From assembly GCF_902459565.1 (NCBI RefSeq), contig NZ_CABPSN010000005.1, positions 186,001 through 250,000 on the forward strand: DNA of 64,000 bases, written 5' to 3'. Under the pieces are notes generated by a model that saw only the letters and a list, made by a program, of their open reading frames with translations, ran no database searches and was not told the origin of the DNA. The position numbers were made by a program, and so were the translations under genes. This DNA is from Pandoraea aquatica. GTDB taxonomy: Bacteria > Pseudomonadota > Gammaproteobacteria > Burkholderiales > Burkholderiaceae. Positions 54,430-62,879 of this stretch are shown piece by piece (within the stretch, counting starts at the first letter, position 1; each line of letters begins with the position of its first letter).

Positions 54430-55722
54430 ATGAAGCGCGTTATCCAGCGCGGCATGAAGCCGCTCGCTCTCGCACTTGCGGCCGGCGCCGCGATCGCCTC
54501 GGTTGCCACCACGGCACACGCCGATGCCAAGCCGATCAAGATCGGCATCGTGACCTTCATGTCGGGTGCTGCCGCCGGTCCCTTCGGCGTGCCGGCCAAG
54601 AACGCCGCCGAAGTCACCGCTGCCGAGCTTAACGCCGGCAAGGTGCCTGCCCCGTATGCCACGAAGGGCTTCGGCGGTGCGCCGATCGAACTCGTCTACA
54701 TCGACGAAGCGGGCAGCACGAGCAAGCAGGTCAGCGAATACCGCAACCTGTTGAACCAGGGCGTCGACTACGTCGTGGGCTACACCTCGTCGGGCAACTG
54801 CCTGGCGATCGCACCGGTGGCCGAAGAAATGAAGAAGGTCACGCTGTTCTTCGATTGCGGCACGCCGCGCGTGTTCGAAGACGCGAGCTTCAAGTACGTC
54901 TTCCGTCCGGTGGCCACGGCCACGATGGACAACGTCGGTGCGGCCCGCTACGTCGCCGAGCGCAAGCCCGATCTGCAAACGTACGCCGGTATCAACCAGA
55001 ACTACGCCTGGGGTCAGGACGCCTGGGCCGACTTCGAAGGCACGCTCAAGTCGCTCAAGCCGAACGCCAAGTCGGTCAGCTCGCAAATGCCGCAACTCGG
55101 CGCGGGTCAATACAACGCTGGCATTTCGAGCCTGCTCGCCGCCCACCCGGACGTGCTGCATTCGAGCTTCTGGGGCGGCGACCTCGAAGGTCTCGTCGTG
55201 CAGGCCGGTCCGCGCGATCTGTTCAAGAAGTCGCTCACGGTGCTCACCGCCGGTGAGACCGCCACGCACGGCAAGACGCGTCTGCCGGACGGCGTGATCA
55301 TCGGTGCACGCGGCATGTACGGCATGTTCGCGCCGGACAACGCGCTGAACCGCTGGCTGCGCACCGCCTACAGCGCCAAGTTCAACGATACGCCGAGCTA
55401 CCCGTCGTACAAGATGAACCAGAGCATCCTCGCGCTCAAGGCCGCTTACGAGAAGGCACAAGCCGCGAACGGCGGCAAGCAGCCCACGCCCGAGCAGGTC
55501 ATCGCCTCGTTCGAACACCTCGCCTTCGAAGCCCCGGCCGGCAAGATCGGTCTGACGCTGGGCAAGGGACACCAGGCCGCGCAAGGCACCGCGTTCGGCA
55601 TCGTGAAGAACGTGAACGGCAAGGTCACCGTGACGGACGTGAAGCAGTACTCGATCGCCGAAGTCACGCCGCCGGAAGGGGTTAAGTCGGCCGACTGGAT
55701 CAAGGGCGGCCTGAAGCACTAA
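54430..55722 (+). CDS. Branched-chain-type ABC transporter substrate-binding protein
   Basis: The 430-residue periplasmic protein has a signal peptide (LALAAGAAIASVATTAHADA), then the Peripla_BP_6 fold: KIGIVTFMSGAAAGPFGVPA, GYTSSGNCLAIAPVAEEMKK, GQDAWADFEGTLKSLKPNAK, and GVIIGARGMYGMFAPDNALN. This group binds amino acids, amides, aromatic acids or other small compounds, so the ligand is open. AAAGGAAACC precedes the ATG. It precedes the four transporter genes. Confidence 0.9.
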   Translation: MKRVIQRGMKPLALALAAGAAIASVATTAHADAKPIKIGIVTFMSGAAAGPFGVPAKNAAEVTAAELNAGKVPAPYATKGFGGAPIELVYIDEAGSTSKQVSEYRNLLNQGVDYVVGYTSSGNCLAIAPVAEEMKKVTLFFDCGTPRVFEDASFKYVFRPVATATMDNVGAARYVAERKPDLQTYAGINQNYAWGQDAWADFEGTLKSLKPNAKSVSSQMPQLGAGQYNAGISSLLAAHPDVLHSSFWGGDLEGLVVQAGPRDLFKKSLTVLTAGETATHGKTRLPDGVIIGARGMYGMFAPDNALNRWLRTAYSAKFNDTPSYPSYKMNQSILALKAAYEKAQAANGGKQPTPEQVIASFEHLAFEAPAGKIGLTLGKGHQAAQGTAFGIVKNVNGKVTVTDVKQYSIAEVTPPEGVKSADWIKGGLKH

Positions 55723-55876
55723 GCCATCCCCGGCCCATCCAGCATCAACGCAAGACTTAAGCATCAAGATCGGGAGGACGGGCGAGCCTCGTCTTCCTCG
55801 CAATAAAGCGGTACCCGCAAAGCCTGCGTCGTGGCGACTGCCCGCGCGCGGCTTTGCGTTCCAAGGAGAATGCGAG

Positions 55877-56773
55877 ATGTCGCAGATCTACGCCGTCCTG
55901 GTGGACGGGGTGATGTACGCCGCGTGGCTGTTCCTGGTTGCTCTGGGACTGACCCTCGTCTACGGCGTGCTCAAAATCTTGAACATGGCGCACGGCAGCC
56001 TGTACGCGTTGGGCGCGTACGCTGGCGTGACGTTGATCGGCCCGTGGGTTGCCCAGGGCGGCAATCTTTACGTGAGCTATCTGTTGCTCGTGCTGGCGGC
56101 CATCGTCGCGGGCGGAGCCATCGGCTTCATCATGGAGCGCGGCATTCTGAAGCGCTTCTACGGGCAGGACCCCGTGGTGTTGCTGCTCGTCACCTATGCG
56201 CTCTTCCTCATCATGGAAGACGCCATCAAGCTCGTCTGGGGCGTCGATCCGTACTCGGTCTCGGAGCCGTACAGCTTCCTCGGCAACTTCGACCTCGGCG
56301 ACCTCTCGTACCCGAACTACAACTTCCTGATCGTGGGCGTGGCGCTCGTCGCGGGCATCGGCCTCACGGCATTCCTGAAGTTCACCCGCAGCGGCCGTTT
56401 GCTGCGCGCCGTGATTCACGACCGTGAAGTCAGTCAGGCGATGGGCATTCGCGTGAGTCGTTATTTCGTGGTGACGTTCATGGCAGGCGCAGTGCTCGCC
56501 GCCATCGGCGGCGCGCTCACCGCACCGACGGTGTCGGTCGCACCCGGCATGGGCGTGGAGATCGTGGTGCTCACCTTCGCCGTGGTCGTGATCGGCGGGC
56601 TGGGTTCGCTGCCCGGCGCAGCGTTCGGTGCGTTGCTCGTGGGTCTGGTGCGCGCGAGTGCCGTGCACTACTGGCCGCAAGGCGAGTTGTTCTCCATCTA
56701 CATCGTCATGGCGCTGGTGCTGGCTGTGCGTCCGAAAGGCATCTTCGCTCCGCTGGAGGCTCGCAAGATATGA
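55877..56773 (+). CDS. Branched-chain-type ABC permease (LivH-like)
   Basis: The 298-residue inner-membrane permease has about eight helices and the LivH signatures LTLVYGVLKILNMAHGSLYA (about 23-42), AVIHDREVSQAMGIRVSRYF and FAVVVIGGLGSLPGAAFGAL. It overlaps the next permease by 4 nt. It forms the channel with the LivM-like subunit. Confidence 0.94.
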   Translation: MSQIYAVLVDGVMYAAWLFLVALGLTLVYGVLKILNMAHGSLYALGAYAGVTLIGPWVAQGGNLYVSYLLLVLAAIVAGGAIGFIMERGILKRFYGQDPVVLLLVTYALFLIMEDAIKLVWGVDPYSVSEPYSFLGNFDLGDLSYPNYNFLIVGVALVAGIGLTAFLKFTRSGRLLRAVIHDREVSQAMGIRVSRYFVVTFMAGAVLAAIGGALTAPTVSVAPGMGVEIVVLTFAVVVIGGLGSLPGAAFGALLVGLVRASAVHYWPQGELFSIYIVMALVLAVRPKGIFAPLEARKI

Positions 56774-57786
56774 GTTCCGCAATCTGTTCCCAACTGCGCG
56801 CGCCCGGCACGTGGCTCGCGGTGGTCGGTTTCGTCGTCATCGGCGCGGCAGGTCTCGCTCTGCCCCAATGGCAATTTCTGGTCTCCGTGGCGTTGTCGAA
56901 GGGCATCGTCGCACTGGGTCTCGCGCTGCTGCTGCGCACGGGTCTCGCTTCTTTCGGTCAGGCGTTGTTCTTCGCGGTCGGCGCATATTGTGTCGGCCTC
57001 GGCATGAACTACTACGGCCTGACGGAGCTGTTCGCGCTGCTCGCCGTCTCGATGATCGTGTCGGCCGTGCTCGCCTTCGTGCTGGGCTTTTTGCTCGCAC
57101 GCTATCGCGACATCTTCTTCGCGATGCTCACGCTCGCACTGTCGATGATCTGCTACGGCCTGCTGCTCAATAACGTCGAGCTTGGTGGCAGCGACGGCTT
57201 CAACGTGAACGCCCCGACACTCGGCAGCAGCGCCGAGCCGTGGCAGCTCACGGGCACGAACCTGTTCGCGGTGGGCTTCATTGCCGCCATCGTGTGCGTG
57301 ATGGCCGTGGCCGTGTACATGCGCTCCACGCAGGGACGCCTCGGCCCCGCGATCAAGGACAACGAGATCCGCGTGGAATATCTGGGCACGTCCGCCCGTC
57401 GCAACATTCATCTGACGTATGTGATCGCGGGCGCGCTCGCCGGTCTGGGCGGCGCGTTGCAGGCGTTCAACATCGGTCACATCGATCCGGACATGGCGTT
57501 CTGGACCACCTCGGGCGAATTCGTCTTCATCGCCGTGCTCTCGGGCACCCGCTTCGCGTTCTCGCCGTTCATCGGCGCGTTGCTGCTCGAAGTCGCGCGG
57601 GCGATGGCGTATCGCTACGCACCGAACACGTGGCAAATCGTGATGGGCGCGATCATGCTCGCGATCATCGCCTTCCTGCCGGGTGGTCTCACGAGTCTGG
57701 GTCTGGGGCGTCGCAAGACGACGGCTGCACATCCCGTCACGCAGACGGCGACTGCGAAAGCCAGCACTTCGGCCGACGCGGCATAA
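56770..57786 (+). CDS. Branched-chain-type ABC permease (LivM-like)
   Basis: The 338-residue permease has the LivM pattern: LLRTGLASFGQALFFAVGAY, GRLGPAIKDNEIRVEYLGTS, TYVIAGALAGLGGALQAFNI and FSPFIGALLLEVARAMAYRY. The C-terminal 25 residues are Ala/Thr-rich and probably disordered. Coupled to LivH by ATGA, and 10 nt before LivG. Confidence 0.94.
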   Translation: MSSAICSQLRAPGTWLAVVGFVVIGAAGLALPQWQFLVSVALSKGIVALGLALLLRTGLASFGQALFFAVGAYCVGLGMNYYGLTELFALLAVSMIVSAVLAFVLGFLLARYRDIFFAMLTLALSMICYGLLLNNVELGGSDGFNVNAPTLGSSAEPWQLTGTNLFAVGFIAAIVCVMAVAVYMRSTQGRLGPAIKDNEIRVEYLGTSARRNIHLTYVIAGALAGLGGALQAFNIGHIDPDMAFWTTSGEFVFIAVLSGTRFAFSPFIGALLLEVARAMAYRYAPNTWQIVMGAIMLAIIAFLPGGLTSLGLGRRKTTAAHPVTQTATAKASTSADAA

Positions 57787-57796
57787 GGGGCACGAG

Positions 57797-58561
57797 ATGG
57801 CATCGACACACATCATTGAGGCTACGGGCCTGCACAAGACCTTCGGGAGCGTGACGCCCGCGAAGGACATCACCGTCAATATCGACGCACAAAGCGTGGT
57901 CGGTCTGATCGGCACGAACGGCGCAGGCAAGACGACGTTCGTGAACATGCTCACGGGCTACATCAAGCCGGATCGCGGCGAGATCATGTTCCGAGGCAAA
58001 CGCATCACGGGGCTCGCGCCGCGCAAAATTACGCGGCTGGGCATTGCGCGTTCGTTCCAGATTCCGCAGTTGTTCGGCTCGCAGACTGCGCGCGAGAACA
58101 TCGAGATCGCACTGGCGATTTCGGGTTTGTCGGCGGATCTGGCGAACGAGAGTCTTGCGCGTCTGGGCGTGCTGGAGTTTGCCGACATGATCTCCGGCAC
58201 CTTGCCTGAAGGCGTGCGCAAACTGCTCGACATCGCGCTCGCGATGGTCTGCAAACCGGAAGTCCTGCTGCTCGACGAGCCGACGTCCGGCGTTGCAGCG
58301 GAAGAGAAATTCGACGTGATGAATCGCGTGCTGGATGCCGCGCGTGCACTGGGCATTACGGTGCTGTTCGTGGAACACGACATGGAAATCGTGCGCCGCT
58401 ACAGCGACCGCGTGCTGGCGTTCTGCGACGGCCGCATTCTGGCGGACGCTACACCCGACGTGGTGCTGGCCGACCCGCAGGTGCGCGAGTTGATCATTGG
58501 CGAGACGGTGGCTGCAGCGCCGTCGTCGGGAAATATGGCTGGCGAGGTAGCCCATGCTTGA
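57797..58561 (+). CDS. Branched-chain-type ABC ATPase (LivG-like)
   Basis: The 254-residue ATPase has Walker A GTNGAGKTT, the LivG-type insert FRGKRITGLAPRKITRLGIA, Walker B VLLLDEPTSGV and the switch His in FVEHDMEIVRRYSDRV. The ABC signature is degenerate: LPEGVRKLLDIALAM in place of LSxGQ-type. It overlaps LivF by 8 nt. The ATG at 57797 follows AAGGGGCACGAG. Confidence 0.93.
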   Translation: MASTHIIEATGLHKTFGSVTPAKDITVNIDAQSVVGLIGTNGAGKTTFVNMLTGYIKPDRGEIMFRGKRITGLAPRKITRLGIARSFQIPQLFGSQTARENIEIALAISGLSADLANESLARLGVLEFADMISGTLPEGVRKLLDIALAMVCKPEVLLLDEPTSGVAAEEKFDVMNRVLDAARALGITVLFVEHDMEIVRRYSDRVLAFCDGRILADATPDVVLADPQVRELIIGETVAAAPSSGNMAGEVAHA

Positions 58562-59195
58562 AGTCGGAAATCTGAATGTGCGCTTCGGCGCGACGGACAT
58601 TCTGCGCGGCGTACAGTTCTCGGTACCCAAGGGCGCTATCGTCGGTCTGATCGGCCGTAACGGCGCGGGCAAGACGACGACGCTGCGCGCCATCATGGGT
58701 CTCGTGAAAGCAAACGGCGGCACGCTGACGTTCGACGGCGTGGATCTGGTCAAGGCACCGTCGCACGAACGCACGGCGCTGGGCATCGGCTATGCACCGG
58801 AAGACCGCCGTCTGATTCCGGACATGACGGTCGAGGAAAACCTGTGCGTGCCTGCGTGGGCGCTCAAGGCGAAAGATGTGCAAGCGCGCCTGGACAAGGT
58901 CTACCGCATCATTCCGGAAGCCCGCGAGTGGGCCCCGCGCCGCGCCTTGCAATTGTCCGGTGGCCAGCAGAAACTGGTGGCCGTCGGTCGCGCGCTGATG
59001 ACGAGCTCGCGTCTGCTGATGCTCGACGAGCCGTTCGAAGGCGTGGCCCCGGCGCTCTCGAAGCGTATTGCCGAAGTGATCGGCCAGATGCGCGGCGAAG
59101 GCCTCGCCGTCATTCTCTCGGGCGCGGATTTGCAGCACGCCGGTGCCGTGCTCGATAACGTCTACCGGATCGATCGCGGCCAGATGGTCGCGTGA
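58554..59195 (+). CDS. Branched-chain-type ABC ATPase (LivF-like)
   Basis: The 213-residue ATPase has Walker A GRNGAGKTT, the LivF block GIGYAPEDRRLIPDMTVEEN, signature LSGGQQKLVAVGRAL, Walker B LLMLDEPFEGVAP and no long C-terminus, which makes it slightly shorter than usual. It pairs with LivG to drive import. Confidence 0.93.
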   Translation: MLEVGNLNVRFGATDILRGVQFSVPKGAIVGLIGRNGAGKTTTLRAIMGLVKANGGTLTFDGVDLVKAPSHERTALGIGYAPEDRRLIPDMTVEENLCVPAWALKAKDVQARLDKVYRIIPEAREWAPRRALQLSGGQQKLVAVGRALMTSSRLLMLDEPFEGVAPALSKRIAEVIGQMRGEGLAVILSGADLQHAGAVLDNVYRIDRGQMVA

Positions 59196-59233
59196 GTTTC
59201 ATCAAGTCTCATTAGGAAAATAGGAAAGCGATC

Positions 59234-60394
59234 ATGAACGCATTTCGTTTCCAGACGGTCCCCACCGTCGTTGTGGAATTCGGCGCAGCGCGCCGCCTGG
59301 GTGCGCTGCTGCGCGAACAGTTTCCGTCGGCCAAGCGCCTGTGCGTCGTCACGGACGGCTTTTTGCATAAGAGCGGTCTGCTCGCACCGGCACTCGCCGA
59401 TCTGACGAAGCACGACTGGCAGGTGTCGGTCATCGACGACGTGATCGCCGATCCGCCCGAGCACGTGGTACTCGAAGCCGCCGAGCGCGCTCGCGCGGCA
59501 GATGCAGAAATCGTGCTGGGTCTGGGCGGCGGCTCGTCGATGGACGTGGCCAAGCTGCTCGCGGTACTGCTGCCGGGCACGCAGTCGATCAAGGAAATGT
59601 ACGGCGTAAAGAAGGTGACGGGCACGCGCCTGCCGCTGGTCCAAATGCCGACGACCGCCGGCACCGGTTCGGAAGTCACCGCCGTGTCGATCGTGACGAC
59701 CGGCGAGACGACGAAGATGGGTGTCGTCGCACCGCAACTCTTCGCGGATCTTGCGATTCTCGACGCGGAACTCACGCTCGGCCTGCCGCGCGCGGCCACC
59801 GCCGCCACCGGCATCGACGCGATGGTGCACGCCATCGAAGCGTATACGTCGGCACATCTCAAGAATCCGATCTCGGACATGCTCGCCGTGAAGGCGCTGG
59901 AATTGCTCTCGCGCAATCTTCTGCCCGCCTGCAACGACGGTGCGAACCGCAACGCCCGCGAAGCCATGCTCGTCGGCGCGATGTTTGCCGGACAGTCGTT
60001 CGCCAACTCGCCGGTGGCCGCTGTGCACGCGCTCGCCTATCCGATCGGTGGCATCTTCCACGTCGCCCACGGTTTGTCGAACGCGCTCGTGCTCTCACAC
60101 GTCATGCGTTTCAACGCGCCCGCAGCCAGCAAGCTTTACGCAGAACTTGCCGACGTCATTCTTCCCTTGAAAGCGACCGGCAGCGATGAAGCGAAAACCG
60201 ATGCGCTGATCGGACACATCGAGTCGATGATCGTCGACACCGCAATTCCTCGCACACTGCGCGATGTCGGCGTCAAGCAGGACGACATCGGCCGTATGGC
60301 CAGCGACGCCATGCTCCAGACCCGCCTGCTGGTGAATAACCCGCGCGAAGTCTCCGAAGCCGACGCGTTCGCGATTTACTCGGCGGCGTTCTGA
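59234..60394 (+). CDS. Iron-containing alcohol dehydrogenase
   Basis: The 386-residue enzyme is of the Fe-ADH family: GGGSSMDVAK for NAD(P) binding (about 97-106), MPTTAGTGSEVTAVSI, and the metal-binding GIDAMVHAIEAYTSAH and GGIFHVAHGLSNALVL His/Asp residues. It follows LivF by 38 nt and closes the IclR-linked cluster. With the SSADH-like enzyme it could oxidise 4-hydroxybutyrate or a similar omega-hydroxyacid; that is an inference. Confidence 0.9.
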   Translation: MNAFRFQTVPTVVVEFGAARRLGALLREQFPSAKRLCVVTDGFLHKSGLLAPALADLTKHDWQVSVIDDVIADPPEHVVLEAAERARAADAEIVLGLGGGSSMDVAKLLAVLLPGTQSIKEMYGVKKVTGTRLPLVQMPTTAGTGSEVTAVSIVTTGETTKMGVVAPQLFADLAILDAELTLGLPRAATAATGIDAMVHAIEAYTSAHLKNPISDMLAVKALELLSRNLLPACNDGANRNAREAMLVGAMFAGQSFANSPVAAVHALAYPIGGIFHVAHGLSNALVLSHVMRFNAPAASKLYAELADVILPLKATGSDEAKTDALIGHIESMIVDTAIPRTLRDVGVKQDDIGRMASDAMLQTRLLVNNPREVSEADAFAIYSAAF

Positions 60395-60442
60395 TTCCAT
60401 GCTGGCGATGCGTCGACGCCCATCGCGCTAGCCAGCCCCCCC

Positions 60443-60513
60443 GACGGACCGGGGCTCCCTTCCGCCCCTCAGACATAGACCCAACTCGGTTCAGAAGGGA
60501 GCCCCGGTCCGTC
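60443..60513. repeat. Large perfect inverted repeat (20-bp arms)
   Basis: Arms at 60443-60462 and 60494-60513 (GACGGACCGGGGCTCCCTTC and its reverse complement) enclose a 31-nt loop. No T-run follows. It resembles in size and composition, but not in sequence, the hairpin at 3993-4062. Confidence 0.8.
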
Positions 60514-60607
60514 TCCCGCCTTCCCCCTCCCCGGAAACCCTTCTGTCTTCGTTAGAATTGAGCGCGACACCGCGCGCAGCCTCTTTTCTCTCACGGAGAC
60601 GCTCGAC

Positions 60608-60988
60608 ATGAAGAAGGCCTTCCCCTCCCCCGCCGAAGCCTCTGCACTCATCGACGCCCGCATCGCTGAACTCCCAGACTGGCGCGGCGAGATCCTTGCC
60701 CGCCTTCGTGCCATCGTCACCCGCGCAGCCCCCGATATCGTCGAAGAGTGGAAATGGCGCGTGCCCGTCTGGTCTTGCGACGGAATCCTATGTACCGGCG
60801 AAACTTATAAGGCCGCTGTCAAACTGACCTTCCCCAAGGGCGCTTCGCTTCCCGACCCTACTGGTCTCTTTAATGCGAGCCTCGAAGGCAATACCCGACG
60901 CGCCATCGATTTCCGTGAAGGCGATACCATCAACGAGAAAGCGATAATCAATCTCATTCGCGAAGCCATCAAAGCGAATCGCGCGTGA
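60608..60988 (+). CDS. DUF1801 family protein
   Basis: The 126-residue protein matches DUF1801 (YdhG-like): WRGEILARLRAIVTRAAPDI, EEWKWRVPVWSCDGILCTGE, TYKAAVKLTFPKGASLPDP and RRAIDFREGDTINEKAIINL. The family is soluble and of unknown function. ACGGAGACGC precedes the ATG. Confidence 0.9.
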   Translation: MKKAFPSPAEASALIDARIAELPDWRGEILARLRAIVTRAAPDIVEEWKWRVPVWSCDGILCTGETYKAAVKLTFPKGASLPDPTGLFNASLEGNTRRAIDFREGDTINEKAIINLIREAIKANRA

Positions 60989-61539
60989 CGTTGACCACAT
61001 CCGATAAATGAACATTTAATTATTGCTTGCCCACGCAATCGCCAATCATTAGAATTACCGATAACGATTCTCAACAAAACAATGAGCAAAAAATTTCAAG
61101 CAAAACCGCTCAAAAAAAGAGGGTCCGTTTCATACAAAATCCTTGATTCTAGGTCGAAAAAAACAACAAAAAAATATCTCGAAATTCGAGGAGTCTCGTT
61201 TTTCAATATTTTCAATGCATTCATTGAAATCGCGTTAACCGGTTGATATTCTTCAGCGCATCGGTGTACGGAACCAAGTTCATACATGCGGTTAGAGCCG
61301 CCCGGCATCGATACGGAAAGCTTTCGATTTGTTGCATTGCCACGGCGTGCGAAACGATTGCCAACGTTAGCGACACCATCTTTTTGCAGCACTCAATTTA
61401 AATATTCCGAAGCAGCAGCACGACCCAGGGGCCGACACGGCATTTTTTTGCCGTGATGGCGTCGTTCGCGCTTTCGGAATCGGTGTCTCTAAAAAACAGT
61501 TGAACGCACAAGCATCGAATTATTTCCCCTGGAGACATC
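60989..61539. other. A/T-rich intergenic region upstream of luxR
   Basis: This stretch is much richer in A and T than the rest of the window, especially 61010-61260. It holds the inverted repeat TTTCAATG-CATT-CATTGAAA at 61210-61229 and a hairpin CACGGCA-TTTTTT-TGCCGTG at 61436-61455. A 98-codon open frame on the minus strand (61096-61392) has no family resemblance, and I do not call it. The luxR promoter must lie at its right end. Confidence 0.6.
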
Positions 61540-62253
61540 ATGTCTGCCTTGATGCACCTGCTCGAAACGATTCATGACGATTGCAGCGGGATCACCGATT
61601 CCCATAAGCTTTTCCAACGTATCGATTCGTTTTCGAAACGTATTGGGTTTGACTATTGTTGCTACGGATTTCGGCACCATCGTAGTGCTACGCAGTCCGA
61701 AGTTCGGGTCTTCGACAGCTATCCGACCGGCTGGATGGAGCACTACGGCAAGAGTGGATTTCTCGACATTGACCCGACGGTCGCCGTCGGCGCACACACC
61801 GAACGGCTGTTGTCCTGGCAAGACCCGCTACTGCCCCGCGCCGACAAGCTATGGCGCGACGCGAACGATTTCGGGCTGAACCACGGCGTTGCGCGCTCCA
61901 GCTGGGGGCCGCATGGGGAGTTTGGCTTGCTGAGCTTCGGTCGGTCGACAGAGGTGCTTACGCCCGTCGAAATGAATTCGCTTCAGGTGGGTATGGGCGT
62001 GCTGTCGAATTACACGCACGAATCGATGAGCCGCCTATTGCGCCCGCAACGCCCGCCGTTCGATGTGGCATCGCTCTCGACGCGCGAACGCGAAGTGCTG
62101 TTATGGACAGCCGAAGGGAAAACCGCCGACGAGATCGGCGATATTCTCGGCATCTCCACACGCACGGTGAATTTCCACATCCGCAACTGTCTCGACAAAA
62201 CCGGCTGCCGAAACAAGGTGCAGAGCGCGATCCGCCTCGTTATGTGGCGCTAG
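61540..62253 (+). CDS. LuxR-family acyl-homoserine-lactone receptor
   Basis: The 237-residue regulator has an autoinducer-binding domain with the invariant residues of the family in place: Trp65, Tyr69, Asp78, Pro79, Trp93 and a Gly near 123-126. Its LuxR-type HTH (LSTREREVLLWTAEGKTADE) has Glu183, Leu187 and Gly193. It therefore looks functional. It is convergent with, and overlaps by 14 nt, a LuxI gene remnant, the arrangement I recall for PpnR/PpnI of Pandoraea. With LuxI broken it may act as an orphan receptor. Confidence 0.92.
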   Translation: MSALMHLLETIHDDCSGITDSHKLFQRIDSFSKRIGFDYCCYGFRHHRSATQSEVRVFDSYPTGWMEHYGKSGFLDIDPTVAVGAHTERLLSWQDPLLPRADKLWRDANDFGLNHGVARSSWGPHGEFGLLSFGRSTEVLTPVEMNSLQVGMGVLSNYTHESMSRLLRPQRPPFDVASLSTREREVLLWTAEGKTADEIGDILGISTRTVNFHIRNCLDKTGCRNKVQSAIRLVMWR

Positions 62254-62879
62254 TGCTTTCGCGCGGCAGAATCACATCTGCCGCCTCGCACGGCGTGCCC
62301 CAGGGGGCCGCCGGCTGGGCGGCAGTGATCTCGCTGATGAGGCCAAGTGCAGCGAGCGTCTGCGTATCGAGATCGATGCGGTAAGCCGCCACCCAGCGGC
62401 CATCGATGCGATACGCCGCGCCGAGTTTGTGAGTCGGCACGCCAAGACGCACGAACAGGCGAGCGAGACTTACGAACGTCACGCCGATGAGTCGGCGCGC
62501 GCCCAACGCTCTCGCGGTGAAGACTGCGGCACGCAGCAACTCTCGTGTGCCGGCCATCGACGCGTCCTTCTGTGTTGCGGGTGCGTCGTCGGACTTCGGC
62601 GAATCCCACGCAAATCGGGACAACTCCCACACGCGGGACACCACGGCACTCCCACCGCCATCGCCGCAGTGAAAATCCGGTGCGTCGTCCATGCCGTCGA
62701 CGTCCACAGCGGCGTTCAAATCGTCCACAAGGTGCCGGAAATGATCTCGTAGTAGATAGCGATGCGTGGCGGGCAACAGGCGCGCACAGCCGACTATCGC
62801 GTCCTCGTTGCCACGCAAGGTGACGTAGACGGTGTCGTCGTGATCGTATTCGTCGGACTCTTCGCCTTCCCGAAATGTC
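62240..62879 (-). pseudogene. N-terminally truncated LuxI-type AHL synthase
   Basis: The readable part begins with TFREGEESDEYDHDDTVYV and continues with GCARLLPATHRYLL, WELSRFAWDS and GVTFVSLARLFVRLGVPTHK. It keeps the LuxI Asp pair, the Arg of CARLL and the Glu/Arg of WELSR. The first 40 or so residues, which carry the invariant Arg, Phe and Trp of the active site, are absent. Upstream sequence is instead an autotransporter barrel in a different frame. The first start-like codon is TTG at 62818, too late for a working enzyme. I read it as a pseudogene made by a deletion, or an assembly join. Confidence 0.8.

Noticed and set aside
52725-54662. A 645-codon open frame antisense to the SSADH-like gene
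   Set aside because: The plus strand has intact aldehyde dehydrogenase motifs and the antisense protein has none.
61096-61392. 98-codon open frame in the A/T-rich gap
   Set aside because: No ribosome site, no family pattern, and its composition is that of the surrounding non-coding DNA. A real small gene is possible but cannot be supported.
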